Counted from the first letter of the stretch, positions 12,622-22,350 are shown. The stretch is DNA of 64,000 bases from Isoetes taiwanensis (GCA_021234155.1 JAJEKV010000017.1:1543467-1607466), one strand, 5' to 3'. Program-made: numbers and translations. Notes: generated by a model from the letters alone, not told the origin.

Positions 12622-14103
12622 AAGAATTAATTATTTGGAGAAAAAACGAGATTTTGAGAATTTTGACCTCACACGTCCAGGCCCACCACAAGCAAAAAGT
12701 GGTGCCCTTTAATTCAAAATGTTGTCCCTTAATATGAGCGGGAGAATTTGAATGCACATATATTACAACCAAAATACTAAAAATAATGTAGCATTATCCT
12801 AAAATCGAGGTCGAGGGGAGCGCCACCCGAACTCGCCTCCTCCAAGCCGCATGAGCATCCTCCAAGCCGAACCGGCCTCCTCCTCCCGCCGATCTCGTGC
12901 ATGAGCATGATCAAGGCGTCCCGGAGCATCTGCGTGCATCTAATCCTTAATAGATGAAGATACATTATGAAGGCGCCTTTACTGCCACGCCTTATGGCTT
13001 CGGTATTTTTGAAAGATTCTGCACTACTTCTCTAAGCTTGACTTTCTAAAGCCAAGGCGAATTCCTGCCAAGTTCAAGCTTTCGGCTACCCAAATCAAGA
13101 GGTTTCAAGCTACTCGCTCTGTTGATGATCCCCTCTTGACGACATTTCCCCGCTGGACGATTCCTGTTGTGCTTTTCATTTGCGCAGATTTTTGAGATGG
13201 GCGGTTCCTAGTCTTAAGGTGTGTTGATCTCGCAGATTTTGATCTGTAATTTAACAATAGGAAGTGATAGATGATTTTTTACATGGGCAGATTACGCTTT
13301 GCCATATCTGAGCAATACTTACTTTCTTAGCATCCGATCGCAAATAACTTGAAATCAGATGCTCTTTTGCTTCAAGTCTTTCGCTCTGGGGCTTAAGATC
13401 CGAAATAAGAAATAGGGCATTTTGAACGGGGCTACCATACTCTGAGCGCTTCCCCGTTAGGATAGAAGACTGTGGGCATTTTATGAGCGCTTCACGAAGG
13501 TAAATCAGTTTTTTTTTTTGTTGGAGTTTTCGTCCGCATTTTAATTCTCATGCGTTCACTAATATACGAGCTATATGATCCACCAAATCGCACAATCCAC
13601 AAGACACAACTGCATTTCTTGTTTAAAACAAATCGCCACAATGATTTTGTTGAGAAGAAAATGTTTTTAATGTTTTATTTATTTAAGATTGTATTTCTTA
13701 TTAAGCGTTTTTAATATTGGATAAACGGCGTTTGTGTTGAGCAGGATCTCGAAGGAAATCAAAGCATTCGTGCTCAAGCAAATCGCCACAACGATTGTGT
13801 TGAGCAGGATTTCGTAGGCAAACAGAGCATTCTTGCTCAAGCAAATCGCCACAGCGATTGTGTTGAGCAGAAAATATGTTTTTTTTTTTAAGATTGTATT
13901 TGTTTTATTACGTAGAATAAGCTTTAAAATTTTAAAATACTTACAAATGCCAATTTCGGATACACTGCGATTTTATGGGTGAAAATCATAAAAATAAACG
14001 GCAACTTCTACTCAATTGCAACCAATTACGGTGTTTTATAGAGAACCAACAACCTATTTCATACTCAACGAGAATTTCGAAATTCTCTAATTAATTAATT
14101 CTT
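12622..14103. mobile_element. Terminal-inverted-repeat element, 1.48 kb, non-autonomous
   Basis: The ends are inverted copies: AAGAATTAATTA on the left and TAATTAATTCTT on the right, with imperfect similarity extending inward (GGAGAA and its complement). Removing it together with one copy of a possible 2-bp GC target duplication (12620-12621 and 14104-14105) makes the LINE-B frame continuous. It has no transposase-like open frame. Inside are AT-rich sequence and a 63-bp repeat. A GC target duplication does not match a superfamily I know, so I leave it unclassified. Confidence 0.65.
13734..13880. repeat. 63-bp direct repeat inside the TIR element
   Basis: Units beginning GTGTTGAGCAGGAT start at 13734 and 13797, with a truncated third at 13860, an exact 63-base spacing. 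Each ends in CAAATCGCCACAACGATT or a close variant. A more distant relative (AAATCGCCACAATGATTTTG) lies near 13627. Confidence 0.85.
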
Positions 14104-15514
14104 GCTTTGGCCCCCAGACCTCTACCCCATACAAACAAGATCGGGTTCCACGAGTGCTCTAACAAGTGTGCTTTATGCGTGCCAATCGCAGAGATCTATT
14201 TCAGGATGCTATTCTCATTGCATACAAATTTCCATCCCGCTACAATGACCCTTCTTTCTACACGGTCATCCCCATAGCATGTTAGCAGAGAAATCGATTC
14301 CCGGATACTTAAAGGTCCTTACAACTTCCATCCTTTGTCCTCTCAGAATAGAAGTCTGAGATATCATGCCGCTGCATGTGATTGGCAAAAGCTTGGTTTT
14401 CATTTGGTTGATCGCCATTCTCGCCATGTCACGTAAATCGACCGAGAGCATCCAAATGTTCCCGTGATACTCGGGTCAGATGGGATAATAAGCCCGCATC
14501 ATCCGCGATAGAGCAACTGCTTTTCTCAGATATGCCTTCGCAACGCGGGGGCCACCACCTCCATGTTCTTGCATCCGTGTCCGCAACTTGTCAATATAGA
14601 TTCCAAAAGTGTTGGAGATAACGGGCATCCATGTTTAACATCTATGGTGTTGTTCACCCTGGTCCGGACGCAGTAAAGTGGCATATATTCCGTCATACAT
14701 CCTTGAGATGGCATTCCCAAATCCTCGGGACATGTAGCTCCTACAAGCGCTGCCACAATAGGTCTCGAGGGACCGTATCATATGCCATCTTAAAATCCAT
14801 GAAACAAAGAATACAGTCACGCCGTGGCATTGCGGCTAGCTTCCATAAGGATTCTCGAGAGTAAAAATATGATCACTGCGGGAGTGGCAGGGCGAAACCC
14901 GCCTCGCCAATTGCACGCGACTTCTATTTTCCTCCGCCCATTGGCGCTAACTTCTTCTCCAAAGACCCCTCGCTAGAAGTTTTGGCGAGTAACGCTCACC
15001 ATGATCATACGTTGGTTGGTGGAGTCATCCCCGCTTCCGCCTTATGAATAGGGTGACCTTGCTAACCATCCATTCTCGCTGAGGCCCTCTCGATGGCCTC
15101 GATTGATTATCCCTCGCCAAAGGTCCGAGCAAAGCCGCCCACCCCATTTCAACAAATTCGCCTGAAGTCCCTCGTAAGTCCTTTTGCTTTACCATTAGCA
15201 AGATGCCTAAGACCCCGGTGGATGTCCGCCTCCGAGCCGCAATGTTTCTCCTAGTTGATCCGCACGCCGCCAATTGCTCCCGGGGTCATACAACTCCTCC
15301 AACCGCCGCCTCCAATCGTTCCAAGGTAACATTTCCGTGGTTGATGCCTCTTATACAAAGACTTCACGCCAAAAGGCTTTTGCCTCACCATCGATTAGAT
15401 CAAACATGCGCTTTTGATTTTTCTCGCAATGTAGCGATGCTTTTTGATTTCAAGAATGCCTTATAGTCCCTAATGGCCCGTGGGTCGGAGTCAGAGATCT
15501 AAGATGGTGCGATG
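14104..15514 (-). pseudogene. LINE-B ORF2 reverse transcriptase region
   Basis: Minus-strand LINE RT, heavily frameshifted. In order along the minus strand it shows YKAFLKSKSIATLREKSKAH (linker), an FVDFK-like segment, GNAISRMYDGIYATLLRPD, KHGCPLSPTL, a SIADD box where YADD is expected, VVRTFKYPGIDFSAN (the FKYLG motif) and VEVWGPK. Upstream sequence (WFDAECKALK) is found at 37416-37628, on the other side of the chromovirus. Element and insertion therefore form one nested pair. Confidence 0.75.
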
Positions 15515-17089
15515 TGACATTCCAAAGACAAAGATATGGTCCTAAGACGATACCGCATCGCTCGTCACGCGCGCACACCGCCATCCCGACTGACATGTAC
15601 GCCAACGCGTAGCCGAGCAAGTAGCACCCTAGGGGGCAACTTGCAAGGTGTGTACATTTATTCATGTGCACATTTGCTCATGTGCACATTTATCCATGTG
15701 TGCACAATTACCCATGTGGACACTTTATGCCACCTAGCTAATTAAGGCAAGCGGGCCACACCATTTATCGTACATGCCTCAAGGGATAATGGGAAACCCT
15801 AGCCCTAACCCTTAGTCTATAAAGGTATAGGAAACCCTAACTTTCCATTTTCGTCCATAGCTTTCTAGGGCTCTGTTTTGCTTGCTCCAAGAGCCAAACT
15901 CGCCTCCCAAACTCTGTCTGAGCAGTCTAGCTCATCCCTTTCTAGCTTCATCTTCTAGCAGTTCAGCAGCATGGTAGAGCTTAGAACAGGAGGAGCAAGC
16001 CAAGGATCAGGTATTTTGTCAATTCAATAGTCTAAACCGCCTCCCAGACATGGAATAAGTAGGTTTAGCCTATTGATTTGCCCATAGCAGCCATCTAGAT
16101 CTCTAGATATCGAGCCATAACTAAAGAACCTAACTCTGTGATTTAGATTAAATCTTGTTCTTTAGTTCTTCTGTGATATGTATGTAGTGATGATCTCTGT
16201 GGACTCATTGTATTGGGAAGGGGGGTAGAGACCTTAGAAGCTTAGTAGTATGATGCTCCTAGCTAGCCCTCTTTAATGCACTATTAAATTCGGCATGTGT
16301 ACAAGAACCAAACCTAGTTGTGGGTGAAGGGACCAGACTGGCTTATAAGGAGGTTCATGTCCTGACTCATGATCATGTCCCTCTGGTAGTAAAGCCTATC
16401 GGGGACCGTTGTGGACTAGACCTAATGCTCTGCCACTGCGTGAGGGCTTTGCATGGGTTCGATACTCTTGGGGTGGTGGACACCTTCCATGGAGTTCAGT
16501 CGAGTACGGACAGTGGCCCTCTAGTCACCTTGAGTCAGCATGCCAACCACTGGTGGGAGCAATCCTTACCTGCCCCATCGGAACCTGGGAGATGAAACCC
16601 AGGAGTTGCCCCTTTGGCTATGCATCCGGCGGGCTACAGTCGGGTCCCAACACTTTCAACCTACTCTGCAAAGTGTGCACAGGAGGGGCGGATGGAGTGG
16701 ACTACCCTAAGCCATGTTCTTATGCCAGCCAAATCCATTGCCATGAATGACCTCTGGAGACCCAAGCCGTCAGTCATCCCCTTCGAGTCTGAGCCTTGGG
16801 TAGGATCTCCATATGTGATGTACTGATCTTGCCTATGCAGATATGTGGTGAGCCATCCTTCGTGATGGTCATGTAATGTAGATGTTGTATACTGACATGT
16901 ATGTTTACGCTTCCGCAGCTAGGTAGGCCCTGAAGGGAGACAGGGTAAAATGACCCCTTCATTCTTCCCACTGGAACTCATCAAGGTTGCAGTGACACAT
17001 GGAGGGCCCTATATTAGCATGGAGCTGGTATGGGGGATGAACTCCTATTTGTATACGGTGAATGCACCGTATATGAGTAGGGGACGTCA
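15515..17089 (+). repeat. 5' LTR of the chromovirus
   Basis: Begins TGACATTCC and ends GGGGACGTCA, so the ends form the short inverted repeat TGACGT/ACGTCA expected of LTRs. The 3' LTR begins TGATGTTCC and matches almost throughout, apart from the first 60 bases and small indels. The strong similarity suggests a fairly recent insertion. U3 contains a telo-box and a TATA motif. The several open frames inside it are not genes. Confidence 0.9.
15794..15824 (+). promoter_or_regulatory. LTR promoter: telo-box and TATA box
   Basis: AAACCCTA (15794-15801), the plant telo-box found in promoters of growth-related genes, lies just before TATAAAG (15818-15824). A second telo-box-like AAACCCTAA follows at about 15832. 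The same arrangement is present in the 3' LTR near 36109-36133. This is the likely start region of the genomic RNA. Confidence 0.6.
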
Positions 17090-17092
17090 CAG

Positions 17093-17104
17093 TGGTATCA
17101 GAGC
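17093..17104 (+). other. Primer-binding site, initiator tRNA-Met
   Basis: TGGTATCAGAGC, complementary to the 3' end of plant initiator tRNA-Met, begins three bases after the 5' LTR. This is the usual primer site of plant Ty3/gypsy and Ty1/copia elements and fixes the LTR boundary. Confidence 0.92.
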
Positions 17105-17295
17105 AATGTTCTTGGTGACCAAGAGCAAAGCATTGACCATGCTCCCAGTAGTACTAACTTAGTAGGATTCTCAAACCTCGAAAAAGTGGGAATTTTTTTT
17201 CTCATTTTTGTAGTATATGCTAAGCTAGTAACAGTTAGAAGAATTGAAAAACCAAGAAAACTAAAAAGATAAAATTTTGACCTAAAGTAGCAAAT

Positions 17296-17362
17296 GTCTC
17301 ACGGTATGCGCCCAGGCCAAAAACCAGATTTTGGTTTTGCCTCCCAGCGCACTCCGTGAGAC
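17296..17362. repeat. 67-nt hairpin H1
   Basis: Long imperfect palindrome running from GTCTCACGG to CCGTGAGAC, with inner pairings TGCGC/GCGCA and AAAACC/GGTTTT. It is the first of four copies of identical length. The 5' arm is preceded by T, giving TGTCTC (the auxin-response-element core), and in this copy the 3' arm gives the inverse GAGACA. Function unknown. Confidence 0.9.
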
Positions 17363-17507
17363 ATGGGCCACAATTACCTTGAAACATGATGAATTTTAAC
17401 AAACTAACATGCTAAATCGAGTTTTAAGGTAAGAATTAATTAGATCTGTATGTCATACCCCTAGGAATATGCCTAGAAATCCCATAATTTAGTCATAAAT
17501 GCCAAAT

Positions 17508-17574
17508 GTCTCACGGTATGTGCCCAGGCCCAAAACCAGATTTTGGTTTTGCCTCCCAGCGCACACCGTGAGAC
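17508..17574. repeat. 67-nt hairpin H2
   Basis: Second copy of the palindrome, 212 bases downstream of H1 (start to start) and 102 bases before the first internal TATA box. Arms GTCTCACGG/CCGTGAGAC are perfect, and loop-side changes are few. The H1/H2 pair precedes the H3-like gene. Confidence 0.9.
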
Positions 17575-17676
17575 CAATGGATTAGAAAAGTCTGAAGTAA
17601 GCATCTGTCATAGGTTAATAGGTGCCTTGGCACATCCAAAAGAGTAACTTAGAATTTGACCTAAAATTGACCAAAC

Positions 17677-17684
17677 TATAAATA
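17677..17684 (+). promoter_or_regulatory. Internal TATA box 1 (H3-like gene)
   Basis: TATAAATA, 115 bases before the ATG of the H3-like gene. The downstream leader (GCTCCCGCTTTTTGAGGCGA) resembles the leader of the second cassette (GCTCCCGACCTTCTAGGCGA). The two promoter modules are therefore probably duplicates. Confidence 0.65.
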
Positions 17685-17791
17685 GACCTAGACCTCCCCC
17701 CTCTCATTTGTAGGTTTCCTGTTTAGAAAATTGCTCCCGCTTTTTGAGGCGATTTTTGGGCGCCTGACCTTCGATCGACGAGAAGTAAAAC

Positions 17792-19014
17792 ATGGCGAGA
17801 ACCAAACAGACTGCTCGGGTTCCTCGAGGAGACGAAACGGCCAGCGCCCAACTCCAGCAGATGCTTCGAGAGCGTCTTCTTGCGAGAGGAGACCAACCTT
17901 CATCAAGTGAGGGGACAGTTTCAGAGGAGCATCAGGGGGAGGGATCCCAGCATGGAGCACAAGACAACCTGGCCGACATCATCGACCAAGAGATAAACCA
18001 GCAGATAGACGAGCCAACAGAGGTGCACTCGGAGGCCTCGACAGAAGTGCTCAAGGAAATAGAAGGCTTAATAATTAAATCCGCTTAGTGCTCGAAAGAT
18101 ATAGAGAAAGAGAAACAAGAAAAGGTCGAAGGAGCAGAGGCAAAGGCGCATCGGAAGAGCGAGGGAGCCCACTCTCGAAAGCCGACTCCCCGAGAACTTT
18201 GAGGAAGAACTCATGACTGATTCAAGGCACGAGGCGGAAGGAACCAAGGCCGAGAAAAGAAGAAGGCCGAGAAGAAGAGGAAACGAGAAGAAAAGGATGC
18301 CGAAGAAAAGAAGAAGTTCAAGATCAAGAATATGGAGCAGCCCAAGAGAAGAATCAAGAAGACCCCGAAGACAAAGATCGTCATCGAAGAGCCGACCGAA
18401 CCAACCTCGCTCTGGACGACTTCTGATGATCTAAGACTTCAACCCTAACCTAGAAGGTGGGAGTTCTTCCAGGCCCCCAGGTGACGAGCAGAGAGAGCAG
18501 GAGCAGGCGGACCCGAATGAACAAGTGCAGGAACCTCCGCCCTACCCGACTTGGGATAAGGACTCAAAGAAGCCGCCGCGACCTGCCCGGGAATCAGGGT
18601 CTACCAGAAGACGCTGAAGGAGCACAAGGCATTCATGAAGAAGTGGGAGGCTTACAACTCCTACTATTAGGCGAATAAGGTCATTTTTGTAGTAGGTGGA
18701 CGGCCATCCAAGAAGCAGACGCTCAAGCCGCCGCCAGTGAAGCCTGTTCCTCCAAAGAAGCTAGCGAAAAGGAAAGCCAAGTCCAGCCAGTCACGAGCAT
18801 TACGGGAGATCAGGCATTTTCAGCGCAGCTACGGCTTCCTTATTCCGACATGAGGGTGACGGACGAGATGCTGCTAGCACTGCAGGAAGCAGCCGAGCAA
18901 AAGCTGGTCCAACATTTTGAAGACTCAACAGCCTGCACTGTACATGCCAAGAGGGTAACCTTAATGAAGAAAGACATGCACCTCGCCAGCCACATTAAGG
19001 AAGAACCCCATTAA
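17792..19014 (+). pseudogene. Retrotransposon-borne histone H3-like protein, frameshifted
   Basis: The ATG opens a 98-codon frame beginning MARTKQTARVPRGDE. Residues 1-9 including Met are identical to the histone H3 tail, keeping the R2, K4, T6 and R8 positions, but Val replaces K9. After a stop and frameshifts comes a Lys/Glu/Arg-rich linker of roughly 300 residues (18089-18790). The last part (18794-19014) is an H3 histone fold. RALREIRHFQRSYGFLI corresponds to the alphaN region, then about 16 residues around alpha1 are missing with a frameshift near 18845, then LLALQEAAEQKLVQHFED and VHAKRVTLMKKDMHLA correspond to alpha2, loop 2 and alpha3. A normal H3 has 135 residues; this would have about 400. 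At least three frame breaks and a TAG near 18668 disable this copy unless they are sequencing errors. It has its own hairpin pair and TATA box. Confidence 0.85.
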
Positions 19015-19159
19015 TCTTGTAAATCACAAAATTTTGATTAAATATAAAGTGTTTTGTTGTAAGTTACATGTGCATAATTGATGTTAATTAGATCCAATTA
19101 GCAACAATTGCCCTTTGTTTTAGTAAACTTGGACATTTGTAGGCCAAATAGTGCCCAAT
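19015..19159. other. Spacer after H3-like gene
   Basis: AT-rich sequence directly after the stop codon, including AATATAAAG-type stretches. It presumably holds the 3' end of the H3-like transcript, but no definite polyadenylation signal was recognised. Confidence 0.4.
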
Positions 19160-19226
19160 GTCTCACGGTATGCGCCCAGACCAAAAAGCAAATTTTGGTT
19201 TTGCCTCCTGGTGCACACCGTGAGAC
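19160..19226. repeat. 67-nt hairpin H3
   Basis: Third copy of the palindrome, again exactly 67 nt, with GTCTCACGG/CCGTGAGAC arms. It has CCTGGTGC in place of CCCAGCGC in the right arm, slightly weakening the middle stem. First of the pair before the second cassette gene. Confidence 0.88.
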
Positions 19227-19362
19227 CTTCATGCCTAAACTAGTCCAAAACATCTCCAAATCGGCCAAGTAAGGGGTCAATCTTGCATATCTCGATGAGA
19301 TTATCATGTTTTGACCCTTAGTTCACCTTGTTTAGATAAGTCTAGACCAAATTGGGGCCAAT

Positions 19363-19429
19363 GTCTCACGGTATGCGCCCAGACCAAAAACCAAATTTTG
19401 GTTTTGCCTCCTGGCACACACCGTGAGAC
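19363..19429. repeat. 67-nt hairpin H4
   Basis: Fourth copy, 203 bases after hairpin H3 (start to start), close to the 212-base spacing of the first pair. Terminal arms are perfect. It lies 194 bases before TATA box 2. Confidence 0.88.
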
Positions 19430-19622
19430 CTTCTAGCATTTTCTCCAGCATGCCATACCCAATTGACCTCTAGTTTGTTGCAATAGGTTCATTAGATAGT
19501 CCTAGTCATGCTCAAACCCTCAAATTAGCCTTCCAATCCCCATTTGGACCTCAAGATAGGTCAGATTTGCCCAACCCCAAGAGTTTTCCAAGTCATCCAA
19601 AAATTAGGGTTTCCCCCTTGTC

Positions 19623-19630
19623 TATAAATA
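19623..19630 (+). promoter_or_regulatory. Internal TATA box 2 (second cassette gene)
   Basis: TATAAATAGG preceded by AATTAGGGTTTCCCCC, 121 bases before the ATG at 19744. The 115-base spacing in the first cassette is nearly the same, supporting a shared promoter design. Confidence 0.65.
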
Positions 19631-19743
19631 GGCCCCCATTTCTCACTTAGCATCCTACAAGTTTGCTCCCGACCTTCTAGGCGATCTTCCAGCTCCCTGA
19701 GGCGTTTTTGCATCTGTTTGCTAGTCCAATCCCCTCAAGACCC

Positions 19744-20610
19744 ATGGCAACTGTTGACTTTAGGCGATGGTACAGTGCCAGTGCCCATGCAGCTGAGGCT
19801 GATGTCAATGCTATTTTCCAAATTTTTCAGAAAGAGATAGATGTCCAAGCCACTCTGCAGGCAACCCCAGTCTATATGCAAGTCATGACAGAGTTCCAAG
19901 CTAGGGTAGGACCGTCATTAGTACAGCTCCCCCCTTGCATAGGCTATTTTGTTCCTAGGCCATCCCTCCAAGCAGTCTTGGGTGATGTTCCCAACATTGC
20001 CAAGTATCTGACCAACAAGGCTCAGAGGTTGCCAGACTACATGGTCTTGACCGTTGATAGGACCAAGTATTTCTCCTACACCGCCGCCCTAGCAATCTTT
20101 CTTTCCCACCGTGCCCAGAACCCCATTGGGGAAACCTCTATTCCTCCCATGGATGTAGACCCCTTAGCCTCCTCAGCAGAAGGTCAGCTCTTTTTGCAGT
20201 ATCAACAGGAGCAAGAAGGAAGAGCCGAAGACGAGGAATCTGATGGTTGGAAGGATAGCGGTCATACACCGCAAGTTCAGCCCAAGGGGCGAAGAAGGAG
20301 TGTTCATGCTCATTGCACTCTCCAGCTTTGGCAGGCATGCTCGACTGCTCACAACAGTTGACCATGTCATCCTAGTCAAGAGAACGATGGCACTTGACAT
20401 CTTCGACTTCGCCATACCCTACCGACGGTAGGGAAGACTAGCAGTGACCGCGGCCTACACGTCCGACCGCAGGGTAGAAGACCTGGTGCAAGCCTTGTAG
20501 GGCGGGACATCAACCAACATCCTCAGGAACTTGGGACGCTCCGTAGGAACGGCCCAAGTTAAGAAGTTTCTTCAGGATAACCCATCCTACCGGCGATTTC
20601 AAGAATAGTT
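19744..20610 (+). pseudogene. Second cassette protein, unknown, possible histone fold
   Basis: From ATG 19744 (sequence CCCATGG) a 205-codon frame runs to 20361. I do not recognise its N-terminal 170 residues (MATVDFRRWYSASAHAAEAD at the start; no signal peptide or transmembrane segment), and an acidic EEQ-rich stretch follows. From about 20243 another frame continues with GRHARLLTTVDHVILVKRTM and DIFDFAIPYRR. After an in-frame TAG it continues to RRFQE and a stop at 20608-20610, interrupted by one more TAG. The HAR-T-D-V-KR-F pattern weakly recalls the end of the H4 or NF-YC histone fold, but this could be chance. The shared promoter layout suggests it works with the H3-like protein. This copy has one frameshift and two stops. 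Confidence 0.55.
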
Positions 20611-20691
20611 AGACTCTTGATCCCGGAGGCATTGTACTTAAGTTATTATCATAACATATATATGTTCTTATGTTTGCCCTCCTGAATCCGG

Positions 20692-21860
20692 TCGTTGATC
20701 CGAGATCCTACGGCTCACATGGCTTTGGGACGTATCCTACGGCCCAAATGGCTTGGGAGTTTGTTTCCGATTATATGTAAGCGATCCTACGGTCCAGGTT
20801 GATCTGATCCTGATCGTCGGTCCGAGATCCTACGGCTCACATTGCTTTGGGACACATCCTACGGTGCACATGGCTTTGGGAATTATATGTAATCGATCCT
20901 GCGGTTTAGGTTGATCCGATCCTGATCGTCGATCCGAGATCTTACCATGGAATAAATTACTACTCCTATATTTTGGTGTAGCCAAAATAGGTTTGGCTAA
21001 AGTACCCTCAAATTGGAGCTTGAAGTTTCTAGCACTTGGCTAAACTAGATGATTTTTCTCTATCACTATTTTTTGGCTTTGGCTAAACTTTTAAAATATG
21101 GGGAGGCAAATATTAGCCATCACATTACACTAATTTTAAAAAGTCCAAGCTTTTGGACAGAGACATTGAATTCATTGTTATTACAATGATTTAATATGGA
21201 CAAAGTAAACGACAATCAACACAATATGGCATAATTGACGGAATTACAATCATTGTTATAACTTCCTTGATACAAAGAAGCAACAAAGACATAAAGATAC
21301 ATGAACATGTTCAAAACTAAAAAAAAAAAAAAAAAAGGAAGTACATTGTTCCTTGTAGTTATGAACAACTCTGCGGATGCTTCAACTTCGTACCTAGGAT
21401 AAGGAAAAAAAATAAAAACAAAAGAACAAAAAAATTGAATTCTATTTGGTGGTTATCTTAAAGTCCCTGCAAATCTGGATGTCAGCTTGTAGGCTAATCC
21501 ACCCATTTTTCCAAGCCCCCTCTTTCTTAGGTTTAGCTAATCGATGTTCTAGTGGGGTTGTCTAGAGGTGGAGGTTTGGCTATTCAACCTAAAAGTTCAC
21601 TTGGGCGGCAAAAAAATTGGGCTAATTTTTTTTTTTTTTTTGGCATTTTTTTCCATTTAGTTTAGCCATTTTTCTTGTAAAAAAAGCTACAAAATAGCCA
21701 TTTGGCTAACCTTAGCCGTTATTTTATTCCATGGATCTTACGGCTCACGTGGCTTGGCACACATCCTACGGTGCACATGACTTTGGGAATTATATGTAAT
21801 AGATCCTATGGCTCATGTTGCTTTAATTATTGTCACGTGGTGAGATCTCGACCCTTGATC
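20692..21860. repeat. About 120-bp degenerate tandem repeat (three units)
   Basis: Units built from GATCCTACGGCTCACATGG, CTTTGGGA, ATTATATGTAATCGATCC and TTGATCCGATCCTGATCGTC recur at about 20692, 20816 and 20932. The third unit is split by the hAT-like element and resumes at 21742. It lies in the spacer between the second cassette gene and gag. Function unknown. Confidence 0.75.
20946..21733. mobile_element. hAT-like non-autonomous element (MITE), 788 bp
   Basis: Flanked by a perfect 8-bp direct repeat GATCTTAC (20938-20945 and 21734-21741), the target-site length typical of hAT elements. The ends are inverted: CATGGAATAAATTAC on the left versus CATGGAATAAAATAAC from the right. The interior has many inverted TTGGCTA/TAGCCAA motifs and no transposase frame. 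Removing it restores the third unit of the surrounding tandem repeat, confirming the boundaries. Confidence 0.88.
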
Positions 21861-21929
21861 GGGTCCAAGATCCTACGGCCCAAGTTGAATGCTCATCCCT
21901 TAGGAAAAAGCTCTTAAACTTTTTATGTT

Positions 21930-21992
21930 GTGTGGGGATTCAACCCCCCGACCATTGACCCCCAAATTTCCATTCTAACCACTAGACCAAGC
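21930..21992 (-). other. tRNA-like sequence, possible SINE head
   Basis: On the minus strand it reads TGGTCTAGTGGTTAGAA, matching a pol III A box of tRNA-Asp/Glu type, and after a typical distance GGGGGTTGAATCCCC, a T-arm with B box. I could not fold a full tRNA with a normal anticodon arm, so it is a decayed tRNA or a tRNA-derived SINE remnant. Confidence 0.5.
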
Positions 21993-22069
21993 ATTAATTC
22001 TATGAATAATTTATGTTTCAAATATACTTAAGGGTAATATTCCCATTGAAACAAAATAGACTATAACAT

Positions 22070-22350
22070 TCTAGCTAGTTCAAGAAAGTTCTAGACTGTT
22101 CTGGAAGACTTTAGAAAGTTCTAGAATCTTCTAGAAAGTTCTAGAACATAAGAGAATCTAGGGGGGATCTAAGAAAATTCTTCCAGAAAGTTCCAAATTG
22201 TTCTAATAAGTTTTAGAATGTTCTAGAATGTAGGGGAATCTACGGGAATGTAAGGAAATCTAGGGAAATACTTCCAGAAAGTTATAGAATATATTGAAAG
22301 TCTTAGAATGTTCCAAAAAGTCTTAGAATGTTCTAAAAAGTTCTAGAATA
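22070..22350. promoter_or_regulatory. Heat-shock-element-like repeat cluster
   Basis: Alternating GAA and TTC triplets spaced by two bases, the binding pattern of heat-shock factors. At 22114-22146 there are seven consecutive perfect units. Three-unit sites occur at 22079-22091 and again near 22190-22240 and 22300-22345. The cluster is about 450-700 bases before a TATA motif (22796) and upstream of gag. Heat-induced transcription is an inference from the motif alone. Confidence 0.6.

Noticed and set aside
13734-13880. CRISPR-like array from the 63-bp repeats
   Set aside because: The units are directly adjacent with no unique spacers, only two and a part copies exist, and the genome is a plant.
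15794-15812. Telomere repeat (CCCTAAA-like) in the LTR
   Set aside because: Only isolated telo-box motifs near a TATA box are present, not a tandem telomeric array.
16320-17162. Open frames of 65-113 codons within the 5' LTR, repeated in the 3' LTR
   Set aside because: They are present in both LTRs only because the LTRs are copies. They overlap each other in different frames and have no recognisable domain.
20138-20415. Minus-strand frames of 75 and 80 codons over the second cassette gene
   Set aside because: They are complementary shadows of the plus-strand gene, which has the promoter and the longer frame.
20243-20431. Assigning the second cassette protein firmly as histone H4
   Set aside because: Only a short pattern fits (HAR, T, D, V, KR, F) and two gaps are needed. 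NF-YC and H3 alignments are about as good, so the fold type cannot be decided by eye.
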